A stretch of 50,791 nt of DNA, taken from positions 1 through 50,791 of the forward strand of contig JAGCDE010000028.1 in assembly GCA_017651315.1 (NCBI GenBank), in the 5' to 3' direction. Below are positions 47,213 to 50,791 of this stretch, in pieces (the stretch's first letter is position 1; every line of letters begins with the position of its first letter). Origin of the DNA: Bacteroidaceae bacterium (GTDB taxonomy: Bacteria; Bacteroidota; Bacteroidia; Bacteroidales; Bacteroidaceae). The notes below the pieces were generated by a model, which had not been told where the DNA came from, did no database searches, and saw only the letters and a list, made by a program, of their open reading frames with translations. A program made the position numbers and the translations under genes.

Positions 47213-49654
47213 ATGAAGAGTATAATGCGTTTCATTTTCTTTTCACTGGCAGTCATGTTACTGAACAGCTGCCACAAGAGTGATAATACTGCAATTGTAT
47301 GGAACACTCCCATTGTAATGGAAAACGCACATAACAGTTTCTGGGACCCTGAGCTACGTCTGAACCGTGTAGAACTGAACAACCGGGAGACCGTAATAGA
47401 CCTGACAGTATATGGTTACAGCGATGATCGCAGCCGTTTTTCCTTCCAACCCAGCCTGCATCTTAAAGCCGGTGATGCCGTATTTGCTCTTGAGAGTATT
47501 GACGGAATGAAACCGGGAGAATGGATCATGACTCCTGCCGATACCGAGGAGAAACATCTGGTATTCCATTTCAAGCCAATGCCATTGGATACCAGGCAGT
47601 TTGATTTGATAGAAGGTAACAATCCAAATGACTGGAATATATACGGAATACATGATTTTGACCCTTATTCCGATATACTGTTCAAGTCACATTGGCGTGA
47701 CTCCAAAAGCGGTGACTGGATAATCAGTTTCCACGATGACTTTGCAATAGCAGATAATAAGGTATGGCAATATGTATCGAAGCCCGACGGAACCAGCGGT
47801 ACAATAAGCCTTACGAGTGACGGAGAGCAGCTTGAGGTTGAGGTTGGTCCCATCCGTAACGGTTTCCGTAAGATAAAGTTGGGCCAAAAGAGCTATAAAT
47901 GCGTCCGCTTTGATACTCAAAAATATCCTGATTATCCCAAGAAAGACCGCAGCAAATTCTATGACAACGGATTCCGTGACGGCGACAGCGTAACCATAAA
48001 CGGTATAATACTGAATTCAGATGTCAGTATATGCAGAGTACTGTATGATGATGTTTTTGGTTCATCCGGCTATCCCGAATTTGAAGGAAAGGCCAATCCG
48101 GACGGAACATTCCACATAAAATTCCCGGTCAGGAACAGCCAGTCAATTCGTCTGATGGTAGAAGGAAACATGAGAGGACGAGGCTGCACATTTGACATTC
48201 CGGTAGAACCGGAACAGGAATATTTCATCTATTACGACCGCAGTCGCGGCCAGCAGATGGTTATGGGCGATAAAGCAAGGGTTGTAAACGAGTATCTCTC
48301 ATACGGCCATTATATCAGGTTTGAGGATGCGAGTGAAATGAAAAGCCTCTCAGCAGTCGATCCCGAGTCATATCTTAATTATATAAAGTCAAGAATCATA
48401 GAGGGAGACAAGATCCTTGACAGCATAGCCGCCCGGCACCCCACTCTTTCCGATAAGTTCAAGGTCCTGGATAAGGTGTTCATGAAATGGGAGATGGCCG
48501 GCGACTTGGGGCAATCAAGATTCTCATTCAATAACGATGGCGAGAAGCCTGTCATGCCTGAGGTGTTGTCAGAATACATTCACAAGGAGATTTGGAATTC
48601 CAATCCTATCAGGATCCCTCTCCCACTGTTCAATATTTCCCATCTTATGAGGGATTATATCCAGGCTATTGAGATGGAAAAGGACGATTCCCCCAACCTT
48701 TCATTATCAGACATAATAAAGCTTGCAAAACAACGGGGCAAAATCTCTGTTACCGATAGAGAGATGGATGAACTGTCACAGTATTTCAGTACCGCTTCCA
48801 GAATATCATTTGAGTTTGATTCCATACGTAAGGCTGACAATCCGCCCATGGACAAGCTTAATGAATTGAGCCAGAGTCTGACAGAGAAGTATAAGGATAT
48901 CATTGAGAGAGGCAGCATGATTCTTTCGGACCATCAGAATGAGTTCCAGGCTTTCCTGGATGAGTACAACAATGAACTGTCTGTTGAACAGTTCAAGACC
49001 AGGATGGAGATTATAGACTCTCTTGGAGGTGACCCTCTGGTCAGGCAGGTTGCAGTCACCAAAAGCTGCATGGAGATTATGGACATGAACAAGCACTCGC
49101 TTTCAGCTCAGGTAAAGGAGATATTTGACAGCAAAGTAAATATGGAGGCCGCCGTCAATAACGTCCATGCCATGCATGACAAATATCTTGCATTGGAACA
49201 GATAGACCTGGCAACTCTGGGCAGTATCCGTGACGCCAAGGAACTGGCAGGAATCAGTGACGGAGAGAAACTCCTGCAGGAGATAGTAAAGCCGTTTAAT
49301 GGAAAGATAGTATGGATAGACATCTGGGGATCATGGTGCCATCCTTGCCTGGAAAACCTGTCACATGCCGCCCAGGTACGGGAAGCACTGAAAGACTATG
49401 ATATAGTTTACCTGTATCTTGCCAACGAGACCACAGATGAAGCTATGAAGAATATTATAGCCGAGTATGGGCTGTCGGGCGAAAACATTGTCCACTACAA
49501 CCTGCCCCGCCCGCAGCAGGCAGCTATAGAGAGTTACCTTAAAGTGACCGCATTCCCTTCATACAGACTGGTGAACCGTCACGGAGCATTGCTTGACGTT
49601 CAGGCTGATCCACACGACCTGATTGCATTCAAAAGAGTGCTGGACAAACTATAG
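47213..49654 (+). CDS. Thioredoxin-fold (TlpA-like) lipoprotein
   Basis: The 813-residue protein starts MKSIMRFIFFSLAVMLLNSC, a lipoprotein signal. Residues about 255-350 form a beta-sandwich like the DUF4369-type N-domains of Bacteroidetes thiol proteins (TINGIILNSDVSICRV). A long helical region (about 350-690) precedes a C-terminal thioredoxin domain with WGSWCHPCLENL (CXXC near residue 707) and TAFPSYRLVNRHG containing the cis-Pro. It likely acts in periplasmic or surface thiol redox chemistry. It follows blaR1-like by 116 bases and may be in the same regulon; in Bacteroidetes I recall BlaI/BlaR1 pairs next to TlpA-like proteins, but this is memory only. It is much longer than typical TlpA proteins (~200-400). 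Confidence 0.85.
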   Translation: MKSIMRFIFFSLAVMLLNSCHKSDNTAIVWNTPIVMENAHNSFWDPELRLNRVELNNRETVIDLTVYGYSDDRSRFSFQPSLHLKAGDAVFALESIDGMKPGEWIMTPADTEEKHLVFHFKPMPLDTRQFDLIEGNNPNDWNIYGIHDFDPYSDILFKSHWRDSKSGDWIISFHDDFAIADNKVWQYVSKPDGTSGTISLTSDGEQLEVEVGPIRNGFRKIKLGQKSYKCVRFDTQKYPDYPKKDRSKFYDNGFRDGDSVTINGIILNSDVSICRVLYDDVFGSSGYPEFEGKANPDGTFHIKFPVRNSQSIRLMVEGNMRGRGCTFDIPVEPEQEYFIYYDRSRGQQMVMGDKARVVNEYLSYGHYIRFEDASEMKSLSAVDPESYLNYIKSRIIEGDKILDSIAARHPTLSDKFKVLDKVFMKWEMAGDLGQSRFSFNNDGEKPVMPEVLSEYIHKEIWNSNPIRIPLPLFNISHLMRDYIQAIEMEKDDSPNLSLSDIIKLAKQRGKISVTDREMDELSQYFSTASRISFEFDSIRKADNPPMDKLNELSQSLTEKYKDIIERGSMILSDHQNEFQAFLDEYNNELSVEQFKTRMEIIDSLGGDPLVRQVAVTKSCMEIMDMNKHSLSAQVKEIFDSKVNMEAAVNNVHAMHDKYLALEQIDLATLGSIRDAKELAGISDGEKLLQEIVKPFNGKIVWIDIWGSWCHPCLENLSHAAQVREALKDYDIVYLYLANETTDEAMKNIIAEYGLSGENIVHYNLPRPQQAAIESYLKVTAFPSYRLVNRHGALLDVQADPHDLIAFKRVLDKL

Positions 49655-49679
49655 CACAATAGGATCAGTTCCCTGTGCT
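49652..49679. repeat. 25-bp repeat, downstream copy; probable terminator hairpin
   Basis: AGCACAATAGGATCAGTTCC followed by CTGTGCT; AGCACA...GGA pairs with TCC...TGTGCT. It overlaps the stop codon of the lipoprotein gene. It has no strong T-run, so termination is uncertain. It matches 47166-47190. Confidence 0.65.
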
Positions 49680-49700
49680 GAGGCTCATGACTTGAATGCG

Positions 49701-49726
49701 TTTTGCGGATAGTCTTCCGCAACTTT
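49701..49726. repeat. GCGGAT...TCCGC palindromic repeat, copy 2
   Basis: TTTTGCGGATAGTCTTCCGC followed by AACTTT, differing from 44425-44450 at two bases. The following 49727-49820 shows nothing recognisable apart from a small ATGGAG/CTCCAT stem. Confidence 0.7.
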
Positions 49727-49822
49727 CTTATAATAGCCGAGCTGGTGTCCGTCTTACGTTCTAAAAAAAATGGAGATACCATCCTCCATAAGATGGACAA
49801 GAATAGTGTCGTGTTTATTGGT

Positions 49823-49895
49823 ATTCGTCCGAATTAATGTATAATTGCACTGATTATTCGTCCTGATTTTTGTTAGTTTTTGTCTTACATTCGTC
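49823..49895 (+). repeat. Heptamer ATTCGTC three times at exact 33-base spacing
   Basis: ATTCGTC begins at 49823, 49856 and 49889, each followed by C/T and (G)A(A)T. The bases between are A/T-rich and not otherwise conserved. It may be a decayed tandem repeat or an array of binding sites. Confidence 0.55.
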
Positions 49896-49920
49896 TGAAT
49901 ATTTGTAATATTCTACTAAT

Positions 49921-50151
49921 GAATCTGAGGTTGAAATTGACTTCGCAGTCCAGACAGAGAAACGCGTCATTCCCATCGAAGCTAAAGCCCAAGAAAACGT
50001 CAAGTCTAAATCATTAAAGACCTACATCAACGAACATCCCAACCTCAAAGGTCTCCGCGTCTCTATGTTGAACCACATTGATCAGGGCTGGATGGAGAAT
50101 ATCCCGCTTTATGCCATAGAAGGTTATCTTCGCGCAGAAGGCATTATGTGA
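49921..50151 (+). pseudogene. C-terminal remnant of an AAA ATPase with DUF4143
   Basis: The frame reads EVEIDFAVQTEKRVIPIEAK, then ENVKSKSLKTYI, and ends IPLYAIEGYLRAEGIM and a TGA. This is the typical end of the Bacteroidales ATP-binding proteins with a C-terminal DUF4143 nuclease-like domain (EIDFxVQ...VIPIEVKAxxNxKSKSL). Only about 76 of the usual ~380-400 residues remain and there is no start codon, so it is a degraded fragment. It sits between repeat copies that recur at 44.34-44.45 kb. Confidence 0.85.
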
Positions 50152-50161
50152 CTCATCACAC

Positions 50162-50233
50162 ATCACTATCAAACCGCAGCCTGAAATAAAAAATTGAAAA
50201 AACGCCGCATTAGGGTCGTTACCTAGTGCGGCG
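50162..50233 (+). repeat. Diverged copy of the GH2 gene 3' end and its terminator
   Basis: ATCACTATCAAACCG (50162-50176) equals the bases coding the last residues of the GH2 enzyme at 44338-44352, and AACGCCGCAT...TAGGGT...GTGCGGCG resembles the terminator at 44367-44407 (arms CGCCGCA 50203-50209 and TGCGGCG 50227-50233). An extra A-run separates the two parts. It may still end transcription on the plus strand weakly. Confidence 0.65.
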
Positions 50234-50239
50234 ATTTAT

Positions 50240-50247
50240 TACTTTTG
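50240..50247 (+). promoter_or_regulatory. -7 box of the small secreted protein gene
   Basis: TACTTTTG, a perfect TAnnTTTG, only 8 bases before the ATG at 50256, so the transcript would be almost leaderless. Confidence 0.6.
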
Positions 50248-50255
50248 CAGTTGGT

Positions 50256-50639
50256 ATGAAAAGAACTCTGTTGATATTTGTTTTTCTGTGTTGTGCTCTG
50301 CTTACATACGCTAAAGCAGCGGCAACAACTGTTGAACAAAATGCAGCAGGTAGTATAACTCCAGATCAAAATCAGGCTGTAGCACTGATAACTATCAGCC
50401 AGTCACAGACTGCCTTACCTGTCAATATTGAGGATACAAACGCTTGTTCTGTCGTTCTGCATTCCGTGAACAGTCTGATACAACGTGAAGTAAGACGCTT
50501 ACAGCGACTGTTGAGTTTTTCTTTCACGCTTAGGAACAGGACTGAACTCTCCCAATGCTTTATAAGCACCCATTTTTTTGCAACCCAAAGATTCTCTGGC
50601 GGTTTTCATATCTACGGCCGCCATCAGTTGCGCTGTTAG
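50256..50639 (+). CDS. Small exported protein of unknown function
   Basis: The 127-residue protein starts MKRTLLIFVFLCCALLTYAKA, a clear signal peptide; the frame extends to 50226 but that part is upstream of the promoter box. The first half is rich in Gln, Thr and Ala (TVEQNAAGSITPDQNQAVAL), the second half is basic and aromatic (VRRLQRLLSFSFTLRNRT, then HFFATQRFSGGFHIYGRHQL) and ends in Cys. I do not recognise a family. It lies in a region of decayed genes and repeats, so it may be a recently acquired or decaying gene. Codon use is poorer in GC than that of the glycosidase genes. Confidence 0.6.
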   Translation: MKRTLLIFVFLCCALLTYAKAAATTVEQNAAGSITPDQNQAVALITISQSQTALPVNIEDTNACSVVLHSVNSLIQREVRRLQRLLSFSFTLRNRTELSQCFISTHFFATQRFSGGFHIYGRHQLRC

Positions 50640-50740
50640 CGGTATTGTAACATATTAAAAAACTATTGCCCCTATAACATCACTATATGGGCAATGATGT
50701 GTTTATTAACTTTTTAATGTTACAATCAGACTTAATTATT

Positions 50741-50791
50741 ATGAAAGAGATAATTAAAAGCCTGGCTGATTCCGTGTCGGGCATAGAGATA
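50741..50791 (+). CDS. Start of a gene cut by the window edge
   Basis: An ATG at 50741 opens a frame to the right edge, MKEIIKSLADSVSGIEI, without stop. Seventeen residues are too few to name it. The preceding 50640-50740 is A/T-rich and shows no clear -7 box. Confidence 0.4.
   Translation, partial: MKEIIKSLADSVSGIEI

Overview
The window looks like a chromosomal segment of a gut-type member of the Bacteroidales, most likely close to Prevotella or Paraprevotella. The clues are Bacteroidetes promoters (a -7 box TAnnTTTG, twice with TTTG exactly 19 bases upstream), weak Shine-Dalgarno sites, many secreted lipoprotein glycosidases, an OMP_b-brl_3-type outer-membrane protein and BlaI/BlaR1 regulation. 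Taxonomy is inferred from these features only.

Layout. 0-2.6 kb: the 3' end of a large surface protein, a 40-residue Gly-tailed peptide gene not expected from standard gene calling, and a TorF-like outer-membrane protein. 2.7-4.7 kb (minus strand): glnK-amtB behind a leader with a Gln/Asn-rich peptide and an intrinsic terminator. 4.8-9.2 kb: a 1447-residue multidomain CotH protein. 9.2-9.5 kb: a long imperfect inverted repeat. 9.5-12.7 kb (minus): purF-pyrG, two glutamine amidotransferases, behind a second Gln/Asn leader homologous to the first. 12.9-16.4 kb (minus): GH43-like and GH27 enzymes. 16.5-19.6 kb: SIMPL, rsmG, MBL-fold and DUF1573 genes, tightly packed. 19.7-28.0 kb: GH3, a second CotH protein, MgtC and a CE6-GH51 fusion. 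28.1-34.9 kb: an esterase, an outer-membrane barrel protein and a GH127 enzyme. 35.0-40.4 kb (minus): GH29, carboxylesterase, GH13. 40.5-44.4 kb: a GH2 enzyme with an inserted LamG-like domain. 44.5-49.7 kb: blaI-blaR1 and a thioredoxin-fold lipoprotein. 49.7-50.8 kb: decayed DNA with a DUF4143 ATPase remnant, repeats, a small secreted protein and the start of another gene.

How it works together. The glycosidases (alpha-galactosidase, GH43, GH3, arabinofuranosidase with acetylesterase, beta-L-arabinofuranosidase, alpha-glucosidase type, fucosidase, beta-galactosidase) fit breakdown of plant hemicellulose and pectin side chains. They lie in several operons without a SusC/SusD pair, so this is not a classical PUL. 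Several unrelated proteins here carry similar GGFGG/GGM glycine-rich inserts.

The most exciting signal is the pair of homologous leaders in front of glnK-amtB and purF-pyrG. Each has a promoter, a short ORF with a dense Gln/Asn codon run, a conserved tail segment (CCTTTTG[A/G]CCGG, coding PFxR) able to pair with the 5' arm of the following terminator, and then that terminator. This is the architecture of ribosome-mediated attenuation, and it suggests a glutamine (or asparagine) sensing regulon joining ammonium uptake with glutamine-consuming nucleotide synthesis. I do not know of a published description; all of this is read or inferred from sequence.
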